Source: an uncultured Collinsella sp. (GTDB lineage: Bacteria > Actinomycetota > Coriobacteriia > Coriobacteriales > Coriobacteriaceae). Taken from it: a DNA stretch of 64,000 nt. The notes beneath the pieces were generated by a model that worked only from the letters and a program-made list of their open reading frames with translations, ran no database searches and was not told the DNA's origin. Where the stretch lies: assembly GCA_900754525.1 (NCBI GenBank), contig CAAEDE010000050.1, positions 1 to 64,000 on the forward strand, written 5' to 3'. Shown here in pieces: positions 63,549 through 64,000 of this stretch. Made by a program: the position numbers and the translations under genes. Numbering within the stretch: the stretch's first letter is position 1; each line of letters begins with the position of its first letter.

Positions 63549-64000
63549 CTACACCGTGAGGAACATCATCACGATGATCATGGCAAAGCCGATAAGGTCG
63601 GTCGGCAAAAACACCGTGCCCAGCATAACGGCGCTCGTGATGGTCGCCGAAACCGGCTCCACAGTTCCGATGAGGCTCGCACGCACCGAGCCGATGTCCT
63701 TAACGCCCTGCATATAGAGCATGTAAGCAAAAAACGAGCCGATAACCACGAACACCGCGAGCGCCTCGACGCCGGCAGCGTCGAGTGCCGGCATATGCGC
63801 CCAGGGCTGCACGAAGACACATGAGATCACGCCCGCCGTGAGCATTGCCGAGCCCGTGACGATGGGGCTACCGTATTCGGGCAGGATCTTGGCGGGAATC
63901 ACCGCCATACACGCGGCGCTGACCGCACACATAAGACCTGCTGCCAGGCCAAGCGGCGAGATATTCAGGCTGGTAGGGTCGCCGCCGGTGGCAATTAAAA
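63549..64000 (-). CDS. EamA/DMT family transporter, 5' end outside the window
   Basis: C-terminal part (150 codons visible) of a drug/metabolite-type permease. The visible part has hydrophobic helices (LGLAAGLMCAVSAACMAVIP; MLTAGVISCVFVQPW; VEALAVFVVIGSFFAYMLYM; ATITSAVMLGTVFLPTDLIG; FAMIIVMMFLTV) and the EamA hallmark RASLIGTVEPVSATITSAV. The frame is open to the window edge, so no start can be given. Confidence 0.85.
   Translation of the reverse strand, partial: LIATGGDPTSLNISPLGLAAGLMCAVSAACMAVIPAKILPEYGSPIVTGSAMLTAGVISCVFVQPWAHMPALDAAGVEALAVFVVIGSFFAYMLYMQGVKDIGSVRASLIGTVEPVSATITSAVMLGTVFLPTDLIGFAMIIVMMFLTV

Overview
The window is GC-rich, densely coded and mostly transcribed on the minus strand. 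Gene content and style suggest an Actinomycetota of the class Coriobacteriia, most likely Collinsella. The pointers are a Gram-positive Tad pilus locus without a secretin, pheST under a T-box, an IS256/IS1249-type element remnant, a YhgE/Pip pair, and dispersed intergenic repeats with the core ggggacgttctt. This assignment is from memory of such genomes and no search was run.

Layout. 0.1-5.2 kb: two adjacent YhgE/Pip membrane proteins. 5.2-10.5 kb: nested hairpins, htpG, then a wzz/BY-kinase/PHP-phosphatase polysaccharide control operon ending in a GNAT gene. 10.6-15.8 kb: two OmpR-type two-component systems, with a pstB lacking its pstSCA partners between them. 16-17.3 kb: a D,D-carboxypeptidase on the plus strand. 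17.3-22 kb: tRNA-Ser(GCT), a large TPR-like hypothetical protein, three tRNA-Arg(ACG) copies and a small hypothetical gene. 22-32 kb: housekeeping genes (serS, proC, rlmH, an SPFH protein, tRNA-Leu, tatD, rsmA, metG, rsmI) and a GH5-like protein lacking its expected acid/base Glu. 32-33.3 kb: a four-unit palindromic repeat array, tRNA-Phe, and an antitoxin next to an apparent toxin remnant. 33.3-43.2 kb: a complete Tad/Flp-type pilus operon (cpaB-tadZ-tadA-tadB-tadC-flp-pseudopilins-tadG-like-tadE) ending in a translationally coupled DUF192 gene. 43.2-49.3 kb: rsgA, a P-type Ca2+ ATPase and pyk. 49.3-49.9 kb: an internally deleted IS256-type element with perfect ends and target duplication. 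50-53.8 kb: a phospholipase C-like protein and a cbiMQO Co/Ni importer behind a clear promoter plus operator. 53.9-57.9 kb: pheST with its T-box. 58-64 kb: an M32 carboxypeptidase, glmM, a DUF4012 protein, and a DMT transporter cut by the window edge.

The most unusual structure is at the tRNA genes. All six (Ser, Arg x3, Leu, Phe) are followed downstream by the same composite. It has a Rho-independent terminator, then about 130 bp of GC-rich hairpins bounded by inverted copies of the cognate tRNA T-arm, then a second copy of the tRNA 3' tail and a second terminator. At Ser and Leu the two terminators differ by compensatory base-pair changes. I know of no described element of this form.
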